A DNA stretch of 64,000 bases from Rhizobium sp. BK313 (GTDB lineage: Bacteria; Pseudomonadota; Alphaproteobacteria; Rhizobiales; Rhizobiaceae). The translations under genes were made by a program, and so were the position numbers. How positions within the stretch are numbered: the stretch's first letter is position 1; each line of letters starts with the position of its first letter. Below the pieces are notes generated by a model, which was not told the origin of the DNA, made no database searches, and worked only from the letters and a program-made list of their open reading frames with translations. The stretch spans positions 186,001 to 250,000 of the forward strand of contig NZ_JACHZQ010000003.1 in NCBI RefSeq assembly GCF_014193655.1, in the 5' to 3' direction. Of this stretch, positions 27,554 through 36,128 are shown piece by piece.

Positions 27554-28078
27554 ATGTCGACTATCCGCCTTCTCTCTGCTCCTGAAGCTCGCGCCGCCAT
27601 TGCGGATCTCTGCGATGTGCTTGCCGATTGCGTCAACGGCGGCGCTTCCGTCGGCTTCATGCAGCCCTATGGGCCAGCCGATGCAGAGCTTTATTGGCAG
27701 AGTGTTGCCGACAGCGTGGAGACCGGGGCGACATTGCTTGTTGTCGCCGAGATAGAAGGCAAAGTGGTCGGCACCGTGCAGATCGGTGCAGCGCAGATGC
27801 CGAACCAGCCGCATCGCGGCGATCTGAAGAAATTACTGGTACAGCGCTCTGCCCGCGGCAAGGGGCTTGCGCGGCTGTTGATGACGGCCGCCGAGCGCGA
27901 AGCGTCCAGGCGCGGCAAGACCCTGCTGGTGCTCGACACGGCAACCGGTAGCGAAGCTGAAGCCATCTATCCCCGGCTCGGCTGGCAGCGCGTCGGCGTC
28001 ATTCCTGATTATGCCATGTGGCCGGAGGGCGGCCTTTGCGATACGACGTTGTTCTATAAGCGGACAGTAGCCGACTAA
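27554..28078 (+). CDS. GNAT family N-acetyltransferase
   Basis: A 174-residue acetyltransferase; the acetyl-CoA loop is LVQRSARGKGLARLLMTAAEREA (near residue 95) and strand 4 is VVGTVQIGAAQ. The short gap to the XRE-cupin gene and the same strand suggest a two-gene operon. The substrate is unknown. It is convergent with the HAD gene, 12 bases between stops. Confidence 0.88.
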   Translation: MSTIRLLSAPEARAAIADLCDVLADCVNGGASVGFMQPYGPADAELYWQSVADSVETGATLLVVAEIEGKVVGTVQIGAAQMPNQPHRGDLKKLLVQRSARGKGLARLLMTAAEREASRRGKTLLVLDTATGSEAEAIYPRLGWQRVGVIPDYAMWPEGGLCDTTLFYKRTVAD

Positions 28079-28090
28079 CGAAATGGCGCG

Positions 28091-28702
28091 CTATTTGCGC
28101 GCTGCGAACGGAGCGAGCGCGGCGTCGAGCGCAATCTCGCCAGTCCAATGGATCGCTTGCCAGCCAAAGCGCCGCGCGCTCTCGATGTTCTCCTGCACGT
28201 CGTCGATGAAGACGATATCGCTTGGGGACGCTTCCGCCCTTTCGCTGGCGAGCGCGTAAAACGCCTCGGAGGGTTTGCGGTGGCCGAGTGCGGCGGAATA
28301 GAAAATTCCGTCGACATGCGCCGCCAGACCAAGCTCCTTCATCAGATATGTTGCCCGCATATGCTCCTGGTTCGTCGCCAGGAAGATACGGATGCCAGCG
28401 GCGCGATAATGCGCCAGGGCGTCAAGAAAGGCATGGTCGAGACGGGAATCGTTTTCGAACCAATAGGCAGCAAGCGCTTCGGCGCTGAGATGCGGTGCAA
28501 TTTTGGACAGGACCGATTCCAGTCGCGGCATCAGAGGCTCGCGCCCGACGATGATCTCGCTCCAGTATGGTTTAAAGAATTCCTGCTGAAGACGTTCCGG
28601 CGACAGGCCGAGATCACGCTCAAGGAAAGTGAATAGCGGCAGGCCATCCTGCGGGCGTCCGTGAACGAGCACGCCATCGACATCCACCATCAGAACTTTC
28701 AT
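28091..28702 (-). CDS. HAD superfamily hydrolase
   Basis: A 203-residue HAD phosphatase: motif I DVDGVLVHG (nucleophile Asp7), motif II FLATNQ, motif III lysine in GHRKPSEAFYAL, and motif IV FIDDVQENI. A helical cap lies at about 30-85. The architecture is like the sugar-phosphate or epoxide-hydrolase-N-terminal HAD group, but the substrate cannot be named. A single gene. Confidence 0.88.
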   Translation of the reverse strand: MKVLMVDVDGVLVHGRPQDGLPLFTFLERDLGLSPERLQQEFFKPYWSEIIVGREPLMPRLESVLSKIAPHLSAEALAAYWFENDSRLDHAFLDALAHYRAAGIRIFLATNQEHMRATYLMKELGLAAHVDGIFYSAALGHRKPSEAFYALASERAEASPSDIVFIDDVQENIESARRFGWQAIHWTGEIALDAALAPFAARK

Positions 28703-28863
28703 GACTCAACCGCTCCGCTGTCTAAAATTTTAGCGAGAATCATGAAGATGCGCCCCGCGTTCAAGAGCTTCTAAACGGCTCTCCCGCTTTCGCATGTGAC
28801 AGTTCCGTGCAAATCTCGGCCATCGTTGAAATGCAATGAAGAAATCATTCGGGGAGCAGCCAT

Positions 28864-29889
28864 ATGCGCGTCATTTATTCGGAAGACCACAAGCTCAGGG
28901 ATGCCAAGACCGAGTTGCACGACGGTCAGCTTGTGACGCCTTTCGAAGCGCCGTTCCGTGCGGAATGGATTCTGGCGGCGGTGAAGGAAGCAGGTTTTGC
29001 CGATGTCGTGTCGCCGGAGGCGCATGGACTGGAAACGGCACGCAAGGTGCATGATCCGGCCTATCTCGATTTCCTGGCAACAGTATGGGAGCGCTGGGTT
29101 GCGGCCGGCTATAAGGGGGAGGCGATTGCCAATTCCTTTCCGGTGCGGCGCACCAGCCAGCGCGTGCCGGAAAACATCGTCGGCATGATCGGCCATTATG
29201 CCAACGCCGCCGATACCTCGATCACCAAGGGCTCCTACGAAGCGGCGCTCGCGTCGATGCGCTGTGCGCTGACGGGGGCTGATTGGCTCCATGCCGGCAA
29301 TCGCTATGCCTTCGCGCTCTGCCGCCCGCCCGGTCATCATGCCGGGTTCGATCTCTTCGGCGGCTATTGCTTCATCAACAATGCCGCCGTCGCGGCGCAG
29401 CGGCTGCGCGACCACGGTGCGAAGAAAGTAGCGGTGCTCGACGTCGATTTCCATCATGGCAACGGCACGCAGGACATCTTCTATCAGCGCGGCGATGTCT
29501 TTACCGCTTCGCTGCATGGTGATCCCATCCATGCTTTCCCCTATTTCCTCGGTCATGCCGACGAGGAGGGAGAAGGCGAGGGGCTTGGGGCGAACCGCAA
29601 TTATCCGATGCCGCGCGGCACTCCCTGGGAACAATGGTCGGCAGCTCTTGCCGACGCTCTCGCCCGCATTAGAAGCTTCGGTGCTGAGGCGATCGTCCTC
29701 TCGCTCGGCGTCGACACGTTCGAGCGTGATCCGATCTCCTTCTTCAAGCTGACCTCGGAGGATTTCATCCGCATGGGCACGCTTGTCGCTGGCGCCGGAC
29801 TGCCGGTCTTGACCTGCATGGAGGGCGGTTATGGCGTGCCGGAGATCGGCTTGAACGTTACCAACGTGCTGAAGGGCCTGGAAGCCTGA
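28864..29889 (+). CDS. Histone deacetylase family protein (acetylpolyamine amidohydrolase-like)
   Basis: A 341-residue arginase-fold deacetylase. CRPPGHHAGFDLFGGYCFINNAAVAA contains the catalytic His pair, and VLDVDFHHGNGTQDIFY holds the zinc-binding Asp and His residues; the third zinc ligand is in SLGVDTFERDP. Bacterial homologues (AphA/HdaH type) deacetylate acetylated polyamines or related amides. GGGGAG lies 6-8 bases before the ATG. It is upstream of an EamA exporter on the same strand, which is at least consistent with small-molecule handling. Confidence 0.9.
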   Translation: MRVIYSEDHKLRDAKTELHDGQLVTPFEAPFRAEWILAAVKEAGFADVVSPEAHGLETARKVHDPAYLDFLATVWERWVAAGYKGEAIANSFPVRRTSQRVPENIVGMIGHYANAADTSITKGSYEAALASMRCALTGADWLHAGNRYAFALCRPPGHHAGFDLFGGYCFINNAAVAAQRLRDHGAKKVAVLDVDFHHGNGTQDIFYQRGDVFTASLHGDPIHAFPYFLGHADEEGEGEGLGANRNYPMPRGTPWEQWSAALADALARIRSFGAEAIVLSLGVDTFERDPISFFKLTSEDFIRMGTLVAGAGLPVLTCMEGGYGVPEIGLNVTNVLKGLEA

Positions 29890-30011
29890 GTTCCTCGAAA
29901 GCTGTGGCGAGGGGGTGCCGGTGCATCAACTTGCCTGAACCCAGCATGAAAAGTTTGAATTTGTGTCTCTGCCATCCGCCGCCTAAAAGCCGCTGGGGGA
30001 CGGGAGCGACC

Positions 30012-30926
30012 ATGGATCAGAAGATTATCGAAAGCGGCACCGATGGCGGCGCGGCGTTGATGCCGCATCCGGATGTGCCAGCGTCTTCCGGCGGCATTGT
30101 CGCGGGCGTCGTCATGTGCCTCCTGTCGATGTCCTCCGTGCAATTCGGCGCGGCCCTGTCGTCTTCAGCCATCGCCACCTACGGGCCGGCCGGCGCGACA
30201 TGGCTCCGGCTCGCATTTGCCGCCATTATTCTGGCGGTCATCGTCCGGCCGAAGGTGACTCGCTACAGCCGTGAGCAATGGATCGGCGCGCTCGTGCTGG
30301 GCGCGATGACGGCGATGATGACGCTCTCCTTCTTTTCGGCGATCGAGCGTATCCCGCTTGGCCTTGCCGTCGCCATCGATTTTCTGGGTCCCCTGTCGGT
30401 CGCGACACTGGGCTTCGGAATGGGTAGGCAGCTCCTATGGCCGTTGGTCGCCGGTATCGGCGTGCTTCTCCTCGCCTATGACGGTGAAGAGTGGGTCGGC
30501 AATCTGCCCGGCGTCCTGTTTGCCTGCGGCGCCGGTGCGGGCTGGGCGTGCTATATCCTGCTGACGAAGAAGGTCGGCAATTCTTTCAAGGGGTTTGAGG
30601 GTCTCGCGATGTCGCTCATCGTCGCCGCTATTGTCGCCACACCCTTCGGCTTTGCCTCGGCCGTTCCGCATTTGACGGGCTTCGGCCTGGTCGAAATGGC
30701 GGGCCTTGCGCTGCTGGTGCCGCTATTGCCCTATGCTCTGGAAATGGTGGCGCTTCGGCGCATGCCGACATCGTCCTTCGGCATCCTGATGAGCCTGGAG
30801 CCGGCGATCGGTGCATTTGCGGGCTTCGTCATCCTGTCGCAACCGATGACCCCGTCGCAGATGTTCGGCACGGCGCTGGTCGTGACGGCCAGTATCGGCG
30901 CGACCGTTTTTGCCGCGAAAGGTTAG
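30012..30926 (+). CDS. DMT/EamA family transporter
   Basis: A 304-residue protein with about ten membrane helices and two EamA repeats (helices 1-5 to about residue 150, helices 6-10 after it; ends with GTALVVTASIGATVFAAKG). The ATG at 30012 is 7 bases after GGGAG and gives a soluble 25-residue N-terminus; the longer open frame from 29904 is not supported by a ribosome site. RhtA-like members export amino acids or metabolites. The stop overlaps the convergent haemoglobin gene end by 4 bases. Confidence 0.88.
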   Translation: MDQKIIESGTDGGAALMPHPDVPASSGGIVAGVVMCLLSMSSVQFGAALSSSAIATYGPAGATWLRLAFAAIILAVIVRPKVTRYSREQWIGALVLGAMTAMMTLSFFSAIERIPLGLAVAIDFLGPLSVATLGFGMGRQLLWPLVAGIGVLLLAYDGEEWVGNLPGVLFACGAGAGWACYILLTKKVGNSFKGFEGLAMSLIVAAIVATPFGFASAVPHLTGFGLVEMAGLALLVPLLPYALEMVALRRMPTSSFGILMSLEPAIGAFAGFVILSQPMTPSQMFGTALVVTASIGATVFAAKG

Positions 30927-31390
30927 ATCGCCTTCCTCGCGGGATCATCCACCGCCGGATTATAGAACAGCGACAGCGTCAAGCTCTTGGCGATGCGCTC
31001 GGCCGTCGCCATGAACCAGGCCTTGGCTTCGTCTGAGGGCGTTATGTCGGCAAGTGTTTCGGAAAACAGCGCCAGCCATTCCGGAAAGAGATCGGGCGCA
31101 ATGCCTTCGACGCCGAGATGAGCCTGCACCGGCTTGCCGCCATAGGCACCGTTCTTGAAAGCGACCGATGACCAGAAGCGTTTCATCTTCTCCATATGAT
31201 CCGGCCAGCGGCCGGCAAGACGTCCGTCAAAAACCGGGCCGAGTCGGGGATGTGTCTGAATGCGGCCGTAGAAAGTATCGACAAGCCGATCGATGAAGGC
31301 GACATCGATGCCGATGCGCCTCATCTCGGCCTCGGCCTTCTCGCGAATACCGGCCAGATGGGCAGCGCGGCCCTGTATGTCAGTGTTCAT
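30923..31390 (-). CDS. Group III truncated haemoglobin
   Basis: A 155-residue trHb3-like protein: AFIDRLVDTFYGRIQTHPRLGPVF and WPDHMEKMKRFWSSVAF, in which the histidine of the F-helix segment is the likely proximal haem ligand. AGGAG precedes the ATG at 31390. Truncated haemoglobins bind O2 or NO. The gene is divergent from mbfA, and 240 bases separate them, so both promoters share this region. An upstream open frame to 31591 is not part of the gene. Confidence 0.88.
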   Translation of the reverse strand: MNTDIQGRAAHLAGIREKAEAEMRRIGIDVAFIDRLVDTFYGRIQTHPRLGPVFDGRLAGRWPDHMEKMKRFWSSVAFKNGAYGGKPVQAHLGVEGIAPDLFPEWLALFSETLADITPSDEAKAWFMATAERIAKSLTLSLFYNPAVDDPARKAI

Positions 31391-31570
31391 GTCATGCTCC
31401 TGCCGCCATGCGCAGTACTTTTGTACGCGAACGGGCCATTGTCGGCCCCTATGTATGCCTTTTTGCGACGCAACCAAGGTGTCATGCCGCCGTTGCGGCA
31501 ATCTGTCAAAGTCACATCGCTTCAGCCGTTTCGCTTCGCGATCCTTCGGTTCGGGATCACGCCTTAGCCC

Positions 31571-31614
31571 TTGACCCGCGTGATCGTCCACTTTAGATTT
31601 AGAATAATTCTAAA
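31571..31614 (+). promoter_or_regulatory. mbfA promoter with ICE (Irr) operator
   Basis: TTGACC (31571-31576), a 17-base spacer and TAGATT (31594-31599) form a plausible -35/-10 pair. The perfect palindrome TTTAGAA-TAA-TTCTAAA (31598-31614) overlaps the -10 and start point and matches the ICE motif recognised by Irr in rhizobia. Irr is known to repress mbfA under low iron. Confidence 0.85.
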
Positions 31615-31628
31615 GATGGAGATTCTTA

Positions 31629-32612
31629 ATGCTGCTCCGATTTTTCCGCTCGCCGAAACGTTCCTTTACTTCTTTGTCCGAACAGGAAATTCTCGCCGTT
31701 GCCATTGCCTCGGAAGAGGACGACGCGCGCATCTATCTCGCCTATGCCGATATTCTAAGGGCTAATTATCCCGACTCCGCCAAGGTGTTCGAGGATATGG
31801 CCGAAGTCGAAGATACGCATCGCAAAACGCTGATCGACATGCACCGCGAGCGTTTCGGTGAGCGCATTCCGCTGATCCGGCGCGAGCATGTCAGCGGCTT
31901 CTATGAGCGCAAGCCGGATTGGCTGCGTAAGAACCTGTCGCTTGAAGCCATCCGCGATGAGGCCGAGGGCATGGAGCAGCAGGCTTATAATTTCTATGTC
32001 GAGGCGGCCAAACAGGTCTCCGACGCGTCGACGCGTCAGCTTCTCGGCGATCTGGCGCTGGCCGAGCAGGGGCATGAAGACATCGCCCGCATGCTGGGCG
32101 ACAAGCACACGCCGCAATCGGTCAAGGAAGAAGAAGACGCGAGTGCCCGCCGTAAATTCGTGCTGACCTATGTGCAGCCAGGCCTTGCCGGTCTGATGGA
32201 TGGCTCCGTCTCGACGCTGGCGCCGATCTTTGCGGCCGCCTTCGCGACGCAACAGACGTGGCAGACCTTCCTCGTGGGTCTATCGGCGTCTGTCGGCGCC
32301 GGCATTTCCATGGGCTTCACGGAAGCAGCCCATGACGATGGCAAGATTTCCGGCCGCGGTTCGCCGATCAAGCGCGGCCTTGCCTGCGGCATCATGACGG
32401 CACTCGGCGGTTTAGGCCATGCGCTTCCCTATCTCATTCCTGATTTCTGGACCGCCACCATCACCGCCGCCGTCGTCGTCTTCTTCGAGCTCTGGGCGAT
32501 CGCCTTCATCCAGAACAAATATATGGAGACGCCATTTCTCCGCGCCGCCTTCCAGGTCGTCGTCGGCGGTTCCCTGGTACTTGCAGCGGGCATATTGATC
32601 GGGAACGGTTAA
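31629..32612 (+). CDS. mbfA: MbfA-like membrane-bound ferritin (ferritin-like domain fused to VIT1-type transporter)
   Basis: A 327-residue fusion. The N-terminal ferritin-like domain (about 15-160) has the paired acidic and histidine residues EEDDARIYLAYAD, EDTHRKTLIDMH and EQQAYNFYVEAAKQ plus EQGHEDIAR. The C-terminal part (about 180-325) is a five-helix VIT1/CCC1 iron-transport domain (YVQPGLAGLMDGSVSTLAP). MbfA exports iron across the inner membrane and protects against iron and peroxide stress. The ICE operator 15 bases before the ATG indicates control by Irr. A perfect terminator follows. Confidence 0.93.
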   Translation: MLLRFFRSPKRSFTSLSEQEILAVAIASEEDDARIYLAYADILRANYPDSAKVFEDMAEVEDTHRKTLIDMHRERFGERIPLIRREHVSGFYERKPDWLRKNLSLEAIRDEAEGMEQQAYNFYVEAAKQVSDASTRQLLGDLALAEQGHEDIARMLGDKHTPQSVKEEEDASARRKFVLTYVQPGLAGLMDGSVSTLAPIFAAAFATQQTWQTFLVGLSASVGAGISMGFTEAAHDDGKISGRGSPIKRGLACGIMTALGGLGHALPYLIPDFWTATITAAVVVFFELWAIAFIQNKYMETPFLRAAFQVVVGGSLVLAAGILIGNG

Positions 32613-32640
32613 GCCGGAACGGCTTTAATCATTTTCCGAA

Positions 32641-32676
32641 AAGCAAAAGGCCGGCAAAATTGCCGGCCTTTTGCTT
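32641..32676. terminator. Bidirectional terminator between mbfA and the BTLCP gene
   Basis: A perfect 17-bp stem (AAGCAAAAGGCCGGCAA with its complement 32660-32676) around two A. Both arms carry A-rich/T-rich ends, so it works for both convergent genes. Confidence 0.9.
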
Positions 32677-32696
32677 GGATTCGGTGGTTGTAGCGC

Positions 32697-33296
32697 TTAC
32701 TTGACCGCGCCGACCAGGATGTCGTTGCCGTTTTCGATGGTGACCCAGCGGCCGGCATTGTAGCTCGCCTGACGCTTCAGGTAGGAATAGGGGGTCTTGT
32801 ACCAGACCTTCACCTCGTCCTCGAGATTGTCGAGAATAAAGTCGCCTTGCTTGGTGCGCAGCGTCAGTACGGCGTGGCCTTCGCCATCGGGCTTGCGTAC
32901 GACGGTCATCAGCAGGTTGGCGGCAGAAATGCCCTTCTGCATCAGAAGTCTGCGCTTCAGAAGCGCGAAATCCTCGCAATCGCCGGCCGTCTTCGGATAT
33001 TCCCAATATTCTTCCTGGCCATAGACTTCTTCGTCGGTGGCAGGCGTGATGGTCTTGTTGACGCGCAGGTTGATTTGATTGACCAACGCCCAGGTGGTGG
33101 CGTTCATATCGAGCGGACCGGCATTGCGCGTCGGGCCGCATTCGTCAGTATGACGCTCGCAAAATTCATAATGCCCGATGGGCTGCGACGTGACGCCGCC
33201 GATGGTCATCGAAGCGGTGTTCTGGGGGGCCGGCATTGCCGACGACGACATCGCAACTATAGCTGCGAAGGCAACGAATACGCCCTTAATACGCAC
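32697..33296 (-). CDS. Transglutaminase-like cysteine peptidase (BTLCP family)
   Basis: A 199-residue exported protein: signal peptide (MRIKGVFVAFAAIVAM, cut near SAMPA), then the BTLCP domain with the catalytic Cys in AGDCEDFALLKRR, His in EGHAVLTLR and Asp in DFILDNLED. Relatives include LapG, which cleaves adhesins, and many rhizobial proteins without known partners. GTG at 33296 (with GGAAGAG 5-6 bases upstream) is chosen; a TTG at 33335 would give a longer start without ribosome site. It could process a surface adhesin, but no LapA/LapD partner is seen. Confidence 0.82.
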   Translation of the reverse strand: MRIKGVFVAFAAIVAMSSSAMPAPQNTASMTIGGVTSQPIGHYEFCERHTDECGPTRNAGPLDMNATTWALVNQINLRVNKTITPATDEEVYGQEEYWEYPKTAGDCEDFALLKRRLLMQKGISAANLLMTVVRKPDGEGHAVLTLRTKQGDFILDNLEDEVKVWYKTPYSYLKRQASYNAGRWVTIENGNDILVGAVK

Positions 33297-33532
33297 GCCC
33301 ACTCTTCCTTGTATCGTCCTTGCATTTGTTAACAAATTGTTAATGTAAGGGGGTGCGCGAAGTCAATCGTTACTTAAGTGTTAACAGCGGAACCAGCCTT
33401 TATGGTTAATTTCAGCGCAATCAAAGAGATAGTTGCCACAATTGCTTGCCTCTTATGATTATGGAGGCGCGCGCAAATTCTACCCGGCGGCGGGGCAATC
33501 CGCAGGTTTCACTATAAGCTATCTATCTGTTT

Positions 33533-34345
33533 TTACGGATGATTATGCAGGGCCAGCGTCTCTGCCGCGCTCAACATGCGCTCGATATCCTGCGGTCGCG
33601 ACAGCCGGTGGTCGCCATCACGCACAAGTGTTAACACGACATCATCGGCCGGCAAATGTTCGACTAATTTTAACGAATGCGCAAAGGGCACATCCTGGTC
33701 CTGCATACCCTGCAGAATATGAACCGGGCAGCCGGTCTCGATGATGCCGGTCAAAACGCGGTTGGCGCGACCGTCCTCGATAAGTGCGCGGGTGAAGATA
33801 TTCGGTTCGGGGCTATAGTCGGAGGGCTCCTCGAAATAACCGCGTTCGGCAAGCGATCTCCGTTCGACGTCGGAAAGGTTCGGCTCGATGAGGTCGATGG
33901 TGAAGTCCGGGGCGGGAGCAATCAGCACCAGGCCTTGGATGACCGTTGTCTTCTTGCTTTTGCGCAGCTCCTGGATGAGCCTGAGCGCGATCCAGCCGCC
34001 CATGGACGAGCCGACGAGGACGATGCGCTTCGGCTTGGCATGGTCGATGACCGCGAACGCTTCCTCCAGCCAGCGCGATATCGTGCCGTCGGTGAACGTG
34101 CCGCCGGATTGGCCATGGCCCGAATAGTCGAAGCGGATGCAGCCAAGGCCCAGGCGTTCGGCCAGGGCGTCGAGCTCCAGCGCCTTGGTGCCGCTCATGT
34201 CGGAACGATAGCCGGAAAGCCAGACGAAGGTCGCACCTTTTGCTCCCTTCCTGGCTGCGCGCAACTGCATAGCAATCTGCCGTTGATCGTCACCGCTGCC
34301 AACGGAAAGGAAGATAGGTTCAAGGCTGTCAGCCGCTTCGGACAT
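33533..34345 (-). CDS. Alpha/beta hydrolase (serine esterase/peptidase type)
   Basis: A 270-residue alpha/beta hydrolase with nucleophile elbow VGSSMGGWIALRL (Ser near 113), oxyanion loop FVWLSGYRSDMSG, DYSGHGQSGG, acidic residue likely in GMQDQDVPF and the catalytic His in DGDHRLSRP. It is similar to the family of small serine hydrolases near infC in rhizobia. Substrate unknown. The ATG has no strong ribosome site. Confidence 0.85.
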   Translation of the reverse strand: MSEAADSLEPIFLSVGSGDDQRQIAMQLRAARKGAKGATFVWLSGYRSDMSGTKALELDALAERLGLGCIRFDYSGHGQSGGTFTDGTISRWLEEAFAVIDHAKPKRIVLVGSSMGGWIALRLIQELRKSKKTTVIQGLVLIAPAPDFTIDLIEPNLSDVERRSLAERGYFEEPSDYSPEPNIFTRALIEDGRANRVLTGIIETGCPVHILQGMQDQDVPFAHSLKLVEHLPADDVVLTLVRDGDHRLSRPQDIERMLSAAETLALHNHP

Positions 34346-34389
34346 GAAGAAACTCCTGAATTCTTCCGCCCTATAAAGCAGATTCGCAG

Positions 34390-34437
34390 GCGCGTTACCC
34401 CAAAAATCCTCTCGATTTTTGGGAAAGGTTCACGCGC
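34390..34437. repeat. RIME-like palindrome upstream of infC
   Basis: GCGCGTTACCCCAAAAATC, a 4-base loop and GATTTTTGGGAAAGGTTCAC then GCGC: the inner 9-bp arms are perfect and the outer arms imperfect. It lies in the 280-base gap between the divergent hydrolase gene and infC. It may be a mosaic repeat or part of the infC leader. Confidence 0.5.
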
Positions 34438-34625
34438 TATTTTGGGATGTTACTGTGTCCTTTGCGCATCTTACGGCTGCGCGGCACAGTAATGGTACAC
34501 GGGAGGTGATTTTTTCCTGGCATCATGCTATTGACTTCACCACAGCTTTTACGACATTTCCGTCAGTTGCGCTGACGGGAGCGAGAGGCTGCAGCTATCC
34601 GAAACAATTCGTGGAGAGTACGACC

Positions 34626-35162
34626 ATTCGCAGACCCTTTAAAACTGATGCGCCCGTGAAGGATGGGCCACGTTCCAACAGGGAAATTCGCATTCCCAAA
34701 GTTCAGCTCATCGCGGCTGACGGCCAGAATATGGGCATCGTCCCGACCGACCAGGCATTGAGAATGGCAGAGGAGGCCGGTCTCGACCTGGTAGAGATTT
34801 CCCCCAATGCTGAACCGCCTGTGTGCAAGATCCTCGATCTGGGCAAGCTGAAATACGCGAACCAGAAGAAGGCCGCCGAGGCGCGCAAGAAGCAGAAGGT
34901 CGTTGAAGTCAAAGAAATCAAGATGCGCCCGAACATCGACACGCATGATTACGACGTGAAGATGAAGGCGATCGAACGCTTCTTCGAAGAAGGCGACAAG
35001 GTGAAGGTGACCCTGAAGTTCCGTGGCCGCGAAATGGCCCACCAGGAACTCGGCATGAAGCTTCTCCAGCAGGTCAAGGAAGATACGCTTGAAATTGCCA
35101 AGGTGGAAGCCGAGCCCAAGCTCGAAGGCCGCCAGATGATGATGGTGCTTGCGCCGAAGTGA
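34626..35162 (+). CDS. infC: Translation initiation factor IF-3
   Basis: A 178-residue IF-3: N-domain (GDGQ-type segment RIPKVQLIAADGQNMGIVPT), linker rich in Lys (KKAAEARKKQKVVEVKEIKMRP) and C-domain (LKFRGREMAHQELGMKLL). No ATG, GTG or TTG fits the N-terminus; an ATT at 34626 lies 9 bases after GGAG and gives (M)RRPFKTDAPVKDGPRSNRE. AUU is the classical start codon of infC, through which IF-3 limits its own synthesis. The longer open frame from 34419 does not match the protein. A terminator follows, so rpmI seems separately controlled. Confidence 0.9.
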   Translation: MRRPFKTDAPVKDGPRSNREIRIPKVQLIAADGQNMGIVPTDQALRMAEEAGLDLVEISPNAEPPVCKILDLGKLKYANQKKAAEARKKQKVVEVKEIKMRPNIDTHDYDVKMKAIERFFEEGDKVKVTLKFRGREMAHQELGMKLLQQVKEDTLEIAKVEAEPKLEGRQMMMVLAPK

Positions 35163-35188
35163 GGCGCAAGTTGAAGTAAGAGGCCGGA

Positions 35189-35217
35189 GCCGTCCCATTG
35201 GGCGGCTTTTTCCTTTT
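35189..35217 (+). terminator. Terminator after infC
   Basis: GCCGTCC pairs with GGGCGGC (one G-T pair) around CATT-like loop, followed by TTTTTCCTTTT. It separates infC from rpmI. Confidence 0.8.
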
Positions 35218-35483
35218 GTATCGCCGGGTTGATGCCTGTCATCGATCTGCAAAGAATCCCGCGTTGTGCCCGTTGCGCTTATCGGCAACTGCGGTTATAA
35301 GCGCGCGTCCGAACTGACCGGCAGGGCATGCCGTGGCAGTTCAGAATGCTGGCGGGGCGGTTCGTCACCGTATCCGCCGTTCAACAACAAACGCTCCGGC
35401 ACCTTGTTGCAGCCCGGCTTAGCCGGATCTGTGAGAAGGGCTTTTTAACAAAGCGCGCCAGGAAGCATCGAAGGAGTAGCAAA
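35218..35483 (+). promoter_or_regulatory. rpmI-rplT leader with terminator-like hairpin
   Basis: This 266-base gap holds several inverted repeats: GAACTG/CAGTTC near 35309-35345, CAACAA/TTGTTG near 35382-35409, and AGCCC (35411-35415) with GGGCT (35438-35442) followed by five T (35442-35446), with an inner CCGGC-TTA-GCCGG. TCCGGC at 35395-35400 can pair instead with GCCGGA at 35422-35427, which would disrupt the inner hairpin. This resembles an attenuator; a protein regulator such as L20 is inference. Confidence 0.45.
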
Positions 35484-35687
35484 ATGCCCAAGATGAAGAC
35501 GAAGTCCTCTGCCAAGAAGCGGTTCAAGATCACCGCGTCCGGCAAGGTCAAGGCAGCCGCTGCTGGCAAGCGCCACGGCATGATCAAGCGTACCAACAAG
35601 TTCATTCGCGACGCCCGCGGCACCATGGTTCTCGCAGAACCGGATGGCCGTAAGGTTATCAAGAACTACTTGCCGAACGGTCTCTAA
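35484..35687 (+). CDS. rpmI: 50S ribosomal protein L35 (bL35)
   Basis: A 67-residue basic protein, MPKMKTKSSAKKRFKITAS at the start, GKRHGMIKRTNKFIRDARGT in the middle: full length for bL35. AAGGAG precedes the ATG by 8 bases. It is followed after 36 bases by rplT. Confidence 0.97.
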   Translation: MPKMKTKSSAKKRFKITASGKVKAAAAGKRHGMIKRTNKFIRDARGTMVLAEPDGRKVIKNYLPNGL

Positions 35688-35723
35688 GACTATTCGTAAC
35701 GCTATAGACAAGGAGATCATGAA

Positions 35724-36128
35724 ATGGCACGCGTAAAAAGAGGCGTAACCTCGCACGCCAAGCACAAGAAGGTTCTGAAGGCAGCCAAGGGCTTCTACGG
35801 CCGCCGCAAGAACACCATCCGTACTGCCAAGGCCGCCGTCGACCGTTCCAAGCAGTACGCTTACCGCGACCGCAAGGTCAACAAGCGCAATTTCCGCGCC
35901 CTCTGGATCCAGCGCATCAACGCTGCCGTCCGCGAACACGGCCTGACCTACGGCCGCTTCATCGACGGCCTGACCAAGGCTGGCATCGAAGTCGACCGCA
36001 AGGTTCTGTCCGACATGGCTATCCATGAGACGGAAGCTTTCGGCGCGCTCGTCGCCGCCTCGAAGAAGGCTCTGGAATATCTCAAGGACGCCGGTACGAA
36101 GAACGAGTTCGAAGCAGCCGTTAACTAA
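35724..36128 (+). CDS. rplT: 50S ribosomal protein L20 (bL20)
   Basis: A 134-residue protein starting MARVKRGVTSHAKHKKVLK, with YAYRDRKVNKRNFRALWIQRIN and the C-terminal AEAFGALV-like globular part. It is the normal length. AAGGAG is 9 bases before the ATG. L20 is needed for early 50S assembly and in several bacteria represses the rpmI-rplT mRNA. A strong terminator follows at 36164. Confidence 0.97.
   Translation: MARVKRGVTSHAKHKKVLKAAKGFYGRRKNTIRTAKAAVDRSKQYAYRDRKVNKRNFRALWIQRINAAVREHGLTYGRFIDGLTKAGIEVDRKVLSDMAIHETEAFGALVAASKKALEYLKDAGTKNEFEAAVN

Noticed and set aside
28078..28110. Terminator between the GNAT and HAD genes
   Set aside because: GCGCGC arms exist but lie over the end of the HAD coding region and lack a run of T on either side.
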